A stretch of 44,161 nt of DNA, taken from IMG/VR virus record IMGVR_UViG_3300030333_004130, positions 1 to 44,161 of that record, one strand, 5' to 3'. The notes under the pieces were generated by a model. That model saw only the letters and a list, made by a program, of their open reading frames with translations. It had not been told where the DNA came from and did not search any database. The DNA is from a virus. Below, one piece after another: positions 29,331-38,165 of the stretch. Position 1 is the first letter of the stretch. Every line of letters starts with the position of its first letter. Both the position numbers and the translations under genes were made by a program.

Positions 29331-29373
29331 GTAGATGTGGTGGGGGGAAACCCCTGCCCATCTACCCTTTTTT
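29331..29373 (+). terminator. Hairpin terminator before the clamp gene
   Basis: GTAGATG (29331-29337) pairs with CATCTAC (29359-29365), continued by a G-rich/C-rich inner stem (GGGG with CCCC), and is followed by six T (29368-29373). Perfect position between the RadA-like stop and the PCNA start, so the clamp may have its own transcript or attenuated readthrough. Confidence 0.68.
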
Positions 29374-29388
29374 ATGGAGGGACTAAAA

Positions 29389-30171
29389 ATGCAAATAGAA
29401 ATAGACAATAAAATATTAACAAAAGCAATAGAAGATGTATGGATGAAAGGGAAGTATCACAATGGAGATACTGCAAAGAATAGTCAATTAACAGATTATG
29501 CTATGCTTGAATTGATTCAAGTCGAAGAGAACCACTTCCTTAATCTATACAATGCTGACAACCAAACTATCTGTCGAGTTACAATACCTATCATAACAAA
29601 CTCAGAACAAGATACAAACAACATGATTGTAATAGAAATAGATAAGATGCTGAAGTATCTTAAGACATTTACAGGAGACACTGTTATTCTACATGCAGGA
29701 GACTTCATTCTATTACAAGATGAGGGAGGAGGAAAGAAGGCTAGTCTTCCCTTAGTTGTTAATCACCCAAATGCAACAATGATTGCTAGAATTCAAGGAT
29801 ACACTATTTCATTGACAAACCCTGTGTTTAGCAATGTTATATTCGAGTCCATCATTACAACAGGCTCAACCATTCTTGCTGATGCAATCAAGACTTGTGA
29901 TGTGATTAACAATGCTAAGTATCTACTAGATACAAATACAGAAACAGGACACTTCACTATTACAAGTAGAAGGTCTGATGTTGACAAGGTAGATGTCATC
30001 GTTCCTTGCACAGCAAATAATGGTCAATCAGCAACAGTAGAAGTGACAGGACAATTTCACAAGTTCTTTCGAGGCTCAGTTCCTGTGACTATTTACTTGA
30101 AGGATGAATCCCCTGTAATTTGGCAGGGAACAGACAGAATACTAATCAAAGCACCATACATAACAAGGTGA
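29389..30171 (+). CDS. PCNA-like sliding clamp, 260 aa
   Basis: Ring clamp that tethers the polymerase. The length equals that of PCNA (about 250). The layout of two domains with alternate strands and helices fits (start MQIEIDNKILTKAIEDVW; crossover around 125-140). The ending WQGTDRILIKAPYITR resembles the C-terminal strand and APRI of PCNA. Context (RFC, PolB, ligase) supports it. Sequence similarity is weak, so this is a diverged clamp. Start follows GGAGGG. Confidence 0.72.
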   Translation: MQIEIDNKILTKAIEDVWMKGKYHNGDTAKNSQLTDYAMLELIQVEENHFLNLYNADNQTICRVTIPIITNSEQDTNNMIVIEIDKMLKYLKTFTGDTVILHAGDFILLQDEGGGKKASLPLVVNHPNATMIARIQGYTISLTNPVFSNVIFESIITTGSTILADAIKTCDVINNAKYLLDTNTETGHFTITSRRSDVDKVDVIVPCTANNGQSATVEVTGQFHKFFRGSVPVTIYLKDESPVIWQGTDRILIKAPYITR

Positions 30172-30175
30172 TATT

Positions 30176-31837
30176 ATGATAATTGCAAATACAGAAGATG
30201 GAATACTACTTCGTTGGAGGGATGAAGAAGAAAGGAAAGAAAGAAGAATACCTTTCTCTGAATTCTGTCCTTATTTTTTCATTGAGAGTAGTAATATTGT
30301 TCTCAAGGATAAGATAGTTCTGTATGAGGGTCGTCAAAAACCATTCTTTGTGAACCTATTTTATGAAGAGGGTGATTGGTTTAATCTAGATGGACAAAAA
30401 CTGTTGAAGGTTACTTGGACTCCTTATCGCACTCGTTATACTAAGTCAGGTAAGATGATTAGTAAGATTCGCACTGATTTCCATAACAGAGGAATAACAA
30501 CCTACGAAGCAGATGTAAGACATCACTATCGCTATGCAGTTGATGAGATTACAGAGATGCCACAATATCGGATGCGTAAGTGGTATTGGGATATGGAATG
30601 GATGCAAGGTGGCGACCATGATGGTGCTATTACTTGTATTGTTATCTATGACAACTATGATGACGAGTATTACACATTGACATGGAAGCCTGATTCTGAA
30701 GAGACTGAAAGAACAGTTCTTGAAAGATTCATTTTGATGTTGACAGAAAAAGACCCTGACATGCTTATCTCTTGGTTTGGGTGGAAGTTCGATTTGCCTA
30801 AGTTGATTGAGAGATTAGACGCAAATGATATTGACCCAAGACTACTATCTCCTATTCATGAATTGACAGGAGTTGAATGGTCAATATCACAGGGATGTGT
30901 AATCTTGAAGAACAAACAGATTGAGAACTATTCCCCTATTGCACAACCAATCAAGGGTAGAATATGTGTGCCGCTTGATTTAGCATTTGAGAGGCAATGG
31001 AATGATGCTCAAAAAGGAACACTACCTTCACTATCATTAGACTATGTATCAGAATATGTTCTTGGTGAAAAGAAGTTAGTCAGTGAGAAGTTTCCTGATA
31101 AGAACGAGTTCTTCAGGAGAGGATGGTTAGAAGATAGCGAAACATATCTTGACTATGCTTTGAAAGATGTAGAGTTAATCAAAAGGATAGACGAAGAGAA
31201 CCACACAACAGAGGCAATCATCTCTTTACAACTTTTACTAAAAGCACCCTTTGATGCTTGCTTCTATGCAAGTAACATGGGTGGCATATATTTCATGCGT
31301 AATGCCTCATGGAAAGCCCCTACGGGCAGGAAAGGGGATAGGGTAGACTATGATGGGGCAATGGTGTATGACCCTCTCAGTGAAGGCACAAATGGATTGC
31401 ATTTGGGTGTTGCAGCCTTTGATTTTGCAGGTCTATATCCTGCAATGATAATTGCCCGAAACATTTCGTGGGAAACTAAATCAGATGATATTACAGAATT
31501 TGCAGTTAACATCAGAACGCCAAAAGATTTCTCTGATGTTCAAACAACAGATATGAAATATTATCGGACTGATGAATTAGGATTGCTACCAAAATCTGTT
31601 CTTGAACTAAAAGAACTACGAAATGAATACAAAATGAAAATGAAGGAAAGTAAAAGTAAAAGTGAATATGTTAAGTGGGACAATAACCAATTGGCTGTCA
31701 AGAGACTAATGGCTTCTTTCTATGGAATCATTGCGTTTCAAGGATTCGGTTGGGCTGATGTTGATTTGGCTGCTAGTATAACTGCTAGTGCTAGAGAAGC
31801 AATTAGAGCCGCAGCATTCAAGGTAAGGGAGTTATAA
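30176..31837 (+). CDS. polB: Family B DNA polymerase, N-terminal part (exonuclease and motifs A, B), 553 aa
   Basis: First piece of a split replicative polymerase. Exo I: WDMEW (DxE). Exo II: GWKFDLPKL. Exo III: YALKDVELI (Y-x3-D). Motif A: FDFAGLYPAMII (DFxxLYP). Motif B: KRLMASFYG, with Ala where Asn is usual (K-x-x-x-N-S-x-Y-G). It ends shortly after the motif-B helix (AFKVREL), exactly where the polymerase would continue into motif C, which is found at 32520-33401. The stop and the next ATG overlap in TAATG. Start 30176 follows GGTGATATT. Confidence 0.9.
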   Translation: MIIANTEDGILLRWRDEEERKERRIPFSEFCPYFFIESSNIVLKDKIVLYEGRQKPFFVNLFYEEGDWFNLDGQKLLKVTWTPYRTRYTKSGKMISKIRTDFHNRGITTYEADVRHHYRYAVDEITEMPQYRMRKWYWDMEWMQGGDHDGAITCIVIYDNYDDEYYTLTWKPDSEETERTVLERFILMLTEKDPDMLISWFGWKFDLPKLIERLDANDIDPRLLSPIHELTGVEWSISQGCVILKNKQIENYSPIAQPIKGRICVPLDLAFERQWNDAQKGTLPSLSLDYVSEYVLGEKKLVSEKFPDKNEFFRRGWLEDSETYLDYALKDVELIKRIDEENHTTEAIISLQLLLKAPFDACFYASNMGGIYFMRNASWKAPTGRKGDRVDYDGAMVYDPLSEGTNGLHLGVAAFDFAGLYPAMIIARNISWETKSDDITEFAVNIRTPKDFSDVQTTDMKYYRTDELGLLPKSVLELKELRNEYKMKMKESKSKSEYVKWDNNQLAVKRLMASFYGIIAFQGFGWADVDLAASITASAREAIRAAAFKVREL

Positions 31838-32214
31838 TGATGAAGTTGGTTAATTTAACGAATCATGATATTACTTTCACAAAGGTAGTTGATGGTGAAC
31901 AGAGAAAAGCCGTGTTGAAACCTAGCAAAATGTGGGCTAGAATGAATCAACTATCTAACACTAAGGTAGGTGAAGTAACTGTGACTGGCTCTACACCCTC
32001 TACAACCCTAGAAGTGCCGATATTTGAGAGAAGTGAATTCTATACTAATGTTAAATGGGGAAACAGAATGTTTGGGTTGCCCGCTCCTAAAAAAGATACA
32101 TACTATATTGTTAGCAGGATTGTCGCTTATCACAACTTAGATAGAAAGGATTTACTCATACCTGAAACTAACTCAAGTAAAAATACACAGTATCTGTATA
32201 GGATGGTGATGTAA
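31837..32214 (+). CDS. Phage-type small protein inserted in PolB, 125 aa
   Basis: MKLVNLTNHDITFTKV..., a beta-rich protein like small phage proteins that begin N-L-T-x-H-x-I and end with a Y-(I/V)-V-S-R...R-K-D-L-L-x-P segment (YYIVSRIVAYHNLDRKDLLIPE). Function in those phages is unknown. First of three small genes lying between the two PolB parts, coupled to both neighbours. Confidence 0.7.
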   Translation: MMKLVNLTNHDITFTKVVDGEQRKAVLKPSKMWARMNQLSNTKVGEVTVTGSTPSTTLEVPIFERSEFYTNVKWGNRMFGLPAPKKDTYYIVSRIVAYHNLDRKDLLIPETNSSKNTQYLYRMVM

Positions 32215-32215
32215 T

Positions 32216-32410
32216 ATGCCAATAAAAAGTGCAAGTATTGATTTTTCAAATGCTGAAGAAGAAAAAACAGAGTCTGAATTAAGAAAACAGGCTCTAAGTC
32301 AGATTTACAAAGACGGTAGCCGTATTATGTTGATTACATACAAGGTTTTCTTGGGTTTTATCTTCTGTTACGGTTTAATTTCACTATTGCAGGATGTGAA
32401 TCTAATATGA
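32216..32410 (+). CDS. Single-pass membrane protein inserted in PolB, 64 aa
   Basis: Acidic N-terminal half, one hydrophobic segment (MLITYKVFLGFIFCYGLISLL) near 39-59. Overlaps the next gene by ATGA. Function unknown. Confidence 0.62.
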   Translation: MPIKSASIDFSNAEEEKTESELRKQALSQIYKDGSRIMLITYKVFLGFIFCYGLISLLQDVNLI

Positions 32411-32523
32411 ACTTAGAAGAATGGTCACAAGAGCGATTTGCAACTCTTGCCCTACTTAGAACAGTCTTCGGACTAGTAAAAGTGGTTATAGCACTAATAA
32501 TTGCACAGGAGTTGTTAACATGA
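32407..32523 (+). CDS. Membrane micro-protein inserted in PolB, 38 aa
   Basis: MNLEEWSQERF... with a hydrophobic stretch (FGLVKVVIALIIAQELL). ATGA overlaps at both ends (32407-32410, 32520-32523) show a compact operon with the PolB C-terminal gene. Function unknown. Confidence 0.58.
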   Translation: MNLEEWSQERFATLALLRTVFGLVKVVIALIIAQELLT

Positions 32524-33401
32524 AGGTAGTTTACGGACATACAGACTCGATTTATGTTGATATTGAGGATAATAGCATTGAAACTGCTGAAAAGACTCTA
32601 AAAATACTTAATGAGCATGTTAGAACCATTTTTCCTAATGTTATGGGACTAAAAGAACACCCTGTAACTCTAGAATTTGAGAAATACTTCAGAACTTTAG
32701 GTGTCGGAGCAACCAAAAACAGAAATGCAGGTCTAATTACTTGGAAAGATGGTGAATTTCTCGATGAAGAGGAGTTTGTGATGACAGGATTCACTGCCAA
32801 GCGTGTTTCTAACACTCAATTGGCTAAAGATGTGCAATTAACTGTGCTAAATATGTGGGTAGAAAACAAATCAGAAGAAACTATTGTAAATTACTTGAAT
32901 GAGAAGTATAATTCTGTAATTAATGGAGAAATACCATTAGAAGACATCCTAAAAAGAAGTAGATACAGAGAAGAAAGATTTCAAGTGGTGTGCAATAACT
33001 GTCGTCAAACTAATTCACTATTTGATTTAATGGAGAACCCTTGTTGTGGTGCGCCAAAGTCCTTCAAGACTGTTGGTGGTAAAAGACCGACTATTGGTGC
33101 AGGAGTTGAAGGAGTATTATTCAGTAGGAGTATTGGATATCAACCAATAGATGATTCATATCTATTTCTTAGAATAAAAAATTGTAATCAAACCTACATT
33201 AATCCAGTAATAGATAAGGCGGTAACTCCTAACTATGTATCCTTTTTAATGAAAGAAGACTTTGTAGATTTTTCACCCGACTGGCCTCACTATGCTGAAT
33301 CTGTTGTAAAGAAAGCAGAACCTGTATTCAGAGCAATGAATTGGGATTTGAAGCAGATAACAAAGGATAGATATCAAAGGGAGTTGGATGAATGGTTCTA
33401 A
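32520..33401 (+). CDS. polB: Family B DNA polymerase, C-terminal part (motif C and thumb), 293 aa
   Basis: Begins MKVVYGHTDSIYVD, the polymerase motif C. The usual first Asp of YGDTDS is His, the second, metal-binding Asp is kept. The thumb includes a Cys knuckle (CNNC and CC, about residues 159-180), unusual for PolB. It ends with YQRELDEWF, a good PIP box (Q-x-x-L-x-x-W-F) for the clamp. With 30176-31837 it gives about 845 residues, a normal PolB length, so the split looks functional rather than decayed. Confidence 0.88.
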   Translation: MKVVYGHTDSIYVDIEDNSIETAEKTLKILNEHVRTIFPNVMGLKEHPVTLEFEKYFRTLGVGATKNRNAGLITWKDGEFLDEEEFVMTGFTAKRVSNTQLAKDVQLTVLNMWVENKSEETIVNYLNEKYNSVINGEIPLEDILKRSRYREERFQVVCNNCRQTNSLFDLMENPCCGAPKSFKTVGGKRPTIGAGVEGVLFSRSIGYQPIDDSYLFLRIKNCNQTYINPVIDKAVTPNYVSFLMKEDFVDFSPDWPHYAESVVKKAEPVFRAMNWDLKQITKDRYQRELDEWF

Positions 33402-33745
33402 AATCCCTATACAACAGTCTTTCTTGGACTAACAAGCGTAGAATAGACAAATGGGCTGAAAGATATAACACTGCAAAGAAATGGCTTACACCAAAGGCGA
33501 AAAAGGTAGTATCTGAAATTCCTAAACTACCAAAGAAAGAAAAAACAGTAGACATCGAAACAGAATTGTTTCCTGAGAATCATAACTACATAGGTTATAG
33601 AATCGAAAAACATACTAGTGGTGATAAGATATATCTCATCGAAAAACCACCACACCCAAAAGAATGTATCTGTAAAGAATGTATGGATGCATTAGGAAAT
33701 GAGATAATGAATAGAAGGAAAGTGATGACAGATGAATCAGAATGA
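33392..33745 (+). CDS. Basic protein with Cys pair site, 117 aa
   Basis: Starts inside the PolB end (ATG within GAATGG). The N-terminal 55 residues are very basic, with a Trp-containing start (SLSWTNKRRIDKWAER). CICKEC (near residue 93) is a C-x-C-x2-C set that may bind metal. Next to the Cas4-like nuclease. Function unknown. Confidence 0.65.
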   Translation: MVLKSLYNSLSWTNKRRIDKWAERYNTAKKWLTPKAKKVVSEIPKLPKKEKTVDIETELFPENHNYIGYRIEKHTSGDKIYLIEKPPHPKECICKECMDALGNEIMNRRKVMTDESE

Positions 33746-34607
33746 CGAATACACATACCAATGGAATCCTGAAAATTATGGTGAAGAAGATGCTCCAATA
33801 TTGAAGATATCTAAATCCTCGCTTGGGTCTTATCAGTGGTGTCCAAAAAGATATGAATTTCAATACAAAGAAAAACTACCGATTGAAACAACAGAAGTGA
33901 TGATTAAGGGAACTATCATTCACAATGCTAGAGAATCTTTCTTCAATGCTTTTGATATCAAAAAGGCAGAGGGACTCTCGCATTCTGAGTTAGTGAACTA
34001 TTGTATGAGTTTGCATCCTATTGATGATTATACAGAAATGTATGAAGCAATGTCTATCTTTGAAGCAAATAGATTCATGGAAGCAGTTAGTGAAAACACA
34101 ACTGATGAATTTCTACCTGTAATTAATGAGATAATGCTAGATGCTAAGATTACTATTCGTAAGGATGAGAATCCTAAGTTTGAATTATCACAGGACTACA
34201 CTGTTCATTTACAAGGAATCATAGACAGAATGTTCCAAGAAGGAGATAAATATATTCCAATGGAATTCAAAACAGGTGGATGGAAGGATTGGAAGAAGAC
34301 CATGATGAGAAAGGAAATGGCCTTCTACAAGATATTGTTTGAGCATACTCCTGATGAAGAACTAATTAATATGGGGTTAAATCCTGATATTCCAATCTCC
34401 CATTGGGGCTGGTATTATCCTGCTGCTAACTATATCTATCTTGAAGAAGTAAAGAAAAGTAGCATTACTGCTGTAAAGAAAGGGATAGCAGAGATGATTC
34501 ATTCATATGAAACTGGCATATTCCCAACCAAGTATTTTGCAAAGACATGTTCAAATTGTAGTTTCTTCGGCATATGTGATGCTGCTAACACTGAGAGTTG
34601 GTTTTAA
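33732..34607 (+). CDS. Cas4/RecB-like PD-(D/E)xK nuclease with Fe-S cluster, 291 aa
   Basis: Exonuclease of the Cas4 type for DNA end processing. SYQWCPKRYEFQY opens with the first cluster Cys; IIHNARESFF gives the early His motif; GIIDRMF and YIPMEFKTG supply the Asp and E-x-K active site. The remaining cluster Cys are in CSNCSFFGIC near the end. In archaeal viruses such genes appear beside replication genes. No cas1/cas2 nearby, so a CRISPR role is not implied. Confidence 0.85.
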   Translation: MNQNDEYTYQWNPENYGEEDAPILKISKSSLGSYQWCPKRYEFQYKEKLPIETTEVMIKGTIIHNARESFFNAFDIKKAEGLSHSELVNYCMSLHPIDDYTEMYEAMSIFEANRFMEAVSENTTDEFLPVINEIMLDAKITIRKDENPKFELSQDYTVHLQGIIDRMFQEGDKYIPMEFKTGGWKDWKKTMMRKEMAFYKILFEHTPDEELINMGLNPDIPISHWGWYYPAANYIYLEEVKKSSITAVKKGIAEMIHSYETGIFPTKYFAKTCSNCSFFGICDAANTESWF

Positions 34608-34708
34608 TGAAATGGCTGAAGTGGTTATGGGATTTAATTGTGCATGATGAAGGAATGACATGGGAAAGATACCATAGGAATATGGAAAATAGGAGGAAGA
34701 AGAAATGA
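34607..34708 (+). CDS. Micro-protein, 33 aa
   Basis: MKWLKWLWDLIVHDEGMTW..., an aromatic, amphipathic start with basic end (NRRKKK). Coupled at both ends (TAATG and ATGA). It could sit on a membrane surface. Function unknown. Confidence 0.5.
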   Translation: MKWLKWLWDLIVHDEGMTWERYHRNMENRRKKK

Positions 34709-35079
34709 TAGATAAAATGGTAAAAGAAGAATTAAACCAAAAGGTGTGGAGTTTCTCAGAGATAGCAAATGTATCTGAGACTGTTGAAAACTTAGCAGAA
34801 ACTCTCTATGAGAAGATGCCAACAACTGACAAACTGAAGATGGTTTGGGAGACTGAAATCTTCGCAGAAGAAAGAACACCCTTTGGTCAGATATACATGA
34901 ATACAGTAATGGCTCAATTAAGAATACATATAGCAGAAGTCGTTAGAGAAGAATTGCTTGGAGCAAGTGTCTCTTTTAAGGAGGAAAATAAAAATGAAAA
35001 TGCCAAGAGAAGTGTGGGCGGGAAGTCATCTAAGAAACGCACCACAAATGAAAAGAAGAGTAGTGACAACGAAGAGTGA
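34705..35079 (+). CDS. Unknown helical protein, 124 aa
   Basis: Helical first 90 residues, then a Lys/Asn/Ser-rich disordered tail that overlaps the primase start in another frame. Immediately before the primase, so a replication link is possible. No family recognised. Confidence 0.65.
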   Translation: MIDKMVKEELNQKVWSFSEIANVSETVENLAETLYEKMPTTDKLKMVWETEIFAEERTPFGQIYMNTVMAQLRIHIAEVVREELLGASVSFKEENKNENAKRSVGGKSSKKRTTNEKKSSDNEE

Positions 35080-36010
35080 ATTTCTCAATTGGTTCAATTC
35101 CTTCAATGGGAAGATGAACTGCTATACGACAGTCTATGACTTTGATGAATTCGTAAATGGTATCAAACTAGATTATTCAGTTATTTTAGATAGGGCTTTC
35201 TTGGATTTTGATGCCCATGATGAGCCATTGGAAAATGCATATGATGACTTGAAGAAAGTTGTCTCTGAGTTGATTGCTCAAGATACCATCTTCAAAATGT
35301 ATTTTAGCGGAAAGGGCTTCCATGTTTTTGTTTATGGAGAACAGGTTAGTGATATCCGCAGCATTCAACAATATTATTCCCAAATCAGTGATGGTGTTTC
35401 TACGCTTGATAGAACGGGTATCCAAACTAATCGCTTGAGAAGAATTCCTAATTCAATGAACCTTAGTAGTTCAGATGATAATGGAAATCCATACTATTGT
35501 ATTCCTTTGATTCAAGAGGATTTACAAGAACCATTAGATTACATTTTAGAGTTGGCTAAATCTCCAAGAAACATTCAGAGTTCTAATGGGACTAAATTGG
35601 TTGTTTTCCCTGAAATGAAGCCAATTGAAATTAGTGATGAAGAAGTGGAGATACCCACGCCCATTGGTAGGTTGCCAATTCTACCCTGTTTACACAATGC
35701 CATTACAGTTGAGAACCCAAGCCATTATGCTAGAGTATATCTAGTTCAGTGGTATAGAGACCTTTTGAGTTTAGGCAATAGGAATACTACTGTTGAGCAG
35801 AATAAACAGATAACTGATAATATAATGGAAGAATTAGAAACTATTGCTTCTAAGGAAGACATTTGGTTAGATTGGGATTCTAGAACTACAACGAGATATG
35901 TTAAGGGTATTGTAGATAAGGGGTATAATGCACCGAGTTGTAGTAATGTCTTGATTCCTCAAGGCTACTGTATAGGAAAGTGTTGGAGATATTACGATGG
36001 ATGTTCTTAA
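34994..36010 (+). CDS. Archaeo-eukaryotic primase, apparent PriS-PriL fusion, 338 aa
   Basis: Makes primers for DNA replication. Small-subunit features: FLDFDAHDE (the DxD metal site), YFSGKGFHVFV (the S-x-H site) and TNRLRRIPNSMNL, all in order in residues 65-165. The C-terminal 120 residues hold four Cys in LPCLHN, PSCSN, YCIG and KCWRYY, with R-x-Y-L-V-x-W in between. This is the arrangement of the PriL Fe-S domain. Both subunit functions therefore seem joined, in a compact protein. Start 34994 is behind GGAGG. Confidence 0.85.
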   Translation: MKMPREVWAGSHLRNAPQMKRRVVTTKSEFLNWFNSFNGKMNCYTTVYDFDEFVNGIKLDYSVILDRAFLDFDAHDEPLENAYDDLKKVVSELIAQDTIFKMYFSGKGFHVFVYGEQVSDIRSIQQYYSQISDGVSTLDRTGIQTNRLRRIPNSMNLSSSDDNGNPYYCIPLIQEDLQEPLDYILELAKSPRNIQSSNGTKLVVFPEMKPIEISDEEVEIPTPIGRLPILPCLHNAITVENPSHYARVYLVQWYRDLLSLGNRNTTVEQNKQITDNIMEELETIASKEDIWLDWDSRTTTRYVKGIVDKGYNAPSCSNVLIPQGYCIGKCWRYYDGCS

Positions 36011-36686
36011 GATAGATACTAGAGAAGAGTCTGAACTCTCTAAATTAGTAGAGGATTATTGTAGAGATATGAACATACCACATGAAAAAGAGTGGTTGGA
36101 TATAGGAGATTATACCTTTGCTGATGTTTGTTTTGAGGCAAAGTCATCATTCGATTTCTTATCTTCAGTAATTAACAAGAGGCTTTGGAATCAATTAGAT
36201 AACATGGATGCTAAGTTTGTAAACAACATCGTGATTGTATATGGTAGTTTTAATGATGCTTTAGAGAATTATTTGCATTATGTCAACAACAAAGCAGGAC
36301 AAGCACGAATGCTAAGAAATAAGTTTGATGGAGCATTTGGTAAGATAATACTTGACACAGATGCTAACATCATTTGGGTTTCATCTGCTAGACAGGCAGC
36401 GAGATTGATTGCAGTTGTTTGTAAGATGCACCCAATAGATAGAGAAATTCACACTCCTAGTATAATCAGAAAGCGTATTGCAACTACTGATTTACGAGTT
36501 GATGTGTTATGCACAGTAAAGGGCATTAGCCCAAAGAAAGCAAAACTCCTGATAGATAGATTCGGTTCTATCATGGAGATAGGAGAAGCCTCAATAGAGG
36601 AAATATGTGAGTTAGATGGATTTGGTAAAATAATTGCCAAGCGTCTAATTGATGTATTGAATACCGAAGATAAAATGGTGATATGA
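35997..36686 (+). CDS. XPF/ERCC4-family nuclease with HhH domain, 229 aa
   Basis: Structure-specific endonuclease. ERCC4 core: IDTREESELSKL, WLDIGDYTFADVCFEAKSSFDFLSSV, where GD...F-E-A-K replaces the usual GD...(I/V)-E-R-K; then the C-terminal (HhH)2 (VLCTVKGISPKKAKLLIDRFGS and EICELDGFGKIIAKRLIDVL). Overlaps the primase gene end. Likely acts on branched or flap DNA in viral replication or recombination. Arg to Ala in the ERK motif may lower activity. Confidence 0.85.
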   Translation: MDVLKIDTREESELSKLVEDYCRDMNIPHEKEWLDIGDYTFADVCFEAKSSFDFLSSVINKRLWNQLDNMDAKFVNNIVIVYGSFNDALENYLHYVNNKAGQARMLRNKFDGAFGKIILDTDANIIWVSSARQAARLIAVVCKMHPIDREIHTPSIIRKRIATTDLRVDVLCTVKGISPKKAKLLIDRFGSIMEIGEASIEEICELDGFGKIIAKRLIDVLNTEDKMVI

Positions 36687-38165
36687 ATGAGTGAAGATGA
36701 ATATAATTTTGATGATGAAGATAGAATGTATTATGAAGGATTAGCAGAAATAACTACGCCCCTTCAACCAATGAAAACTAGCACACTGCCTAAGATAGTA
36801 GAGGAGTTTGTTAAGAGTGCTGTTGATGTTTCTAAGTATAATGAGATACCTGCGGCAATAGGGTTCTTTGTAATCTTAGGACAGATATGCAAGGACATGG
36901 TTGCAATACCTAGTGGTAGAAGAGTAGATGATACTAGAATACAATTCATTTGGATGCAAACATCAGGAACAGGTAAAACTGAGATGTATAATTTCTTTGG
37001 GCCTGTTGCTAATGAAACATTCAGAATCTTGAATGCTAAACACAATACAGCCTTTGATGTGTTTTCTGTTGATGATACTACTGATGCTGCTTTGATTGGT
37101 TCTATGAAGATAGAAAGAGAAGCAGTTGAAGATGATGAGGGGAATGTAACTTACATGGATGTCCCTACACAAATTGATGGTGGTTTTGAAGGAAGTGGAT
37201 TAGTTGCATATGACGAGTTTGAATACTCAGGTGTATTCAAGCAAACTCAGCACAAAGAAAATGTCATTATGTATCTGAACAAGTTCATGAATACCCTTCA
37301 TGGAGAAAACTGGATTATCAGGAAGAAACTTCGTGATGGGGATATGATTGAGTGTAGATGTCAGCGAAGTGTCTACGCTACTACTTACATTCCTAAGATG
37401 TTGACAAATGTAATAGCAGAAAAGGGAGTAGTTCAAAGGACTTTGATTTACATCAAGGAAGTTCCACAGGAAGTTCAAGATGAGTTGAGAGAGAAGGTTC
37501 TTGATGAAGTCGGGACTATCAAGCCTAGAGATGCACCAATCAAGAAGTTTGCAAATAATTTTGGTGTCATATACGATTGTCTCAAGGAGAGGTATGAAGA
37601 CGCAGGAGAAGATTCTCTGCGAACTATTAGATTTGGTAGGGGATACAATGATGCGTTAAAGAACGAATCAATCAAGATGAGAAATTATGTTGCTAATAGT
37701 AGACCTGAAGTGTTTGAGATTGCTGGTAACTTCATTACTAGATTAAACCAAACTATGACACGGCTATCTATTCTGTGCTGTATTGCCGAAGCACCAAATA
37801 TCACAGACAAGGATAAGAGGTATGTTGTAACAGAAAGACATGCACGACAAGCCTCTTCACTTATTCGACAATGCTATAAATCGCTGGTGTCGTGGCTAGA
37901 TGTAGCCTTGAAGGTGAAGACTCATGCTTTACATGAGAGAGTGAATGTAAATGCATTCAAAACTGCATACGGAAAATTGCTGAAAAAGAATGATGATGGA
38001 TGGGTAAACAAGACACTGTTACTAGAAAAAGTGAGAGAAGATACGAAAAAGGGACAAGCAACAGTATACAGACAATATAAGGAGATTTCAGATATGTTTG
38101 ATGGCAAGAAAATCGGTGTCAGGGCATATGTGAAGATGAAAAAGGAGGAAAAGAAAAATGACTAA
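36687..38165 (+). CDS. DUF3987-like helicase/ATPase, 492 aa
   Basis: Probable replicative helicase or helicase-like ATPase. Walker A MQTSGTGKTEMYNF (about 90-103) and Walker B GLVAYDEFEYS (about 171-181); a bridging strand with Thr/Tyr (RSVYATTYIP) and an Arg-rich sensor follow. C-terminal 90 residues look like a winged helix (FKTAYGKLLKKNDDGWVNKTLLLEKV). The size and location beside the primase resemble DUF3987/D5-type primase-helicase ATPases. No MCM signature. Preceded by GGTGATATGA. Confidence 0.75.
   Translation: MSEDEYNFDDEDRMYYEGLAEITTPLQPMKTSTLPKIVEEFVKSAVDVSKYNEIPAAIGFFVILGQICKDMVAIPSGRRVDDTRIQFIWMQTSGTGKTEMYNFFGPVANETFRILNAKHNTAFDVFSVDDTTDAALIGSMKIEREAVEDDEGNVTYMDVPTQIDGGFEGSGLVAYDEFEYSGVFKQTQHKENVIMYLNKFMNTLHGENWIIRKKLRDGDMIECRCQRSVYATTYIPKMLTNVIAEKGVVQRTLIYIKEVPQEVQDELREKVLDEVGTIKPRDAPIKKFANNFGVIYDCLKERYEDAGEDSLRTIRFGRGYNDALKNESIKMRNYVANSRPEVFEIAGNFITRLNQTMTRLSILCCIAEAPNITDKDKRYVVTERHARQASSLIRQCYKSLVSWLDVALKVKTHALHERVNVNAFKTAYGKLLKKNDDGWVNKTLLLEKVREDTKKGQATVYRQYKEISDMFDGKKIGVRAYVKMKKEEKKND

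Noticed and set aside
31800-32560. Intein between the PolB parts
   Set aside because: The intervening sequence has its own stops and starts and three separate frames, with no intein N-terminal Cys/Ser block or C-terminal HN.
33732-34607. CRISPR-associated role for the Cas4-like gene
   Set aside because: No cas1, cas2 or array in the window; neighbours are replication genes, so a replication or recombination nuclease is more likely.
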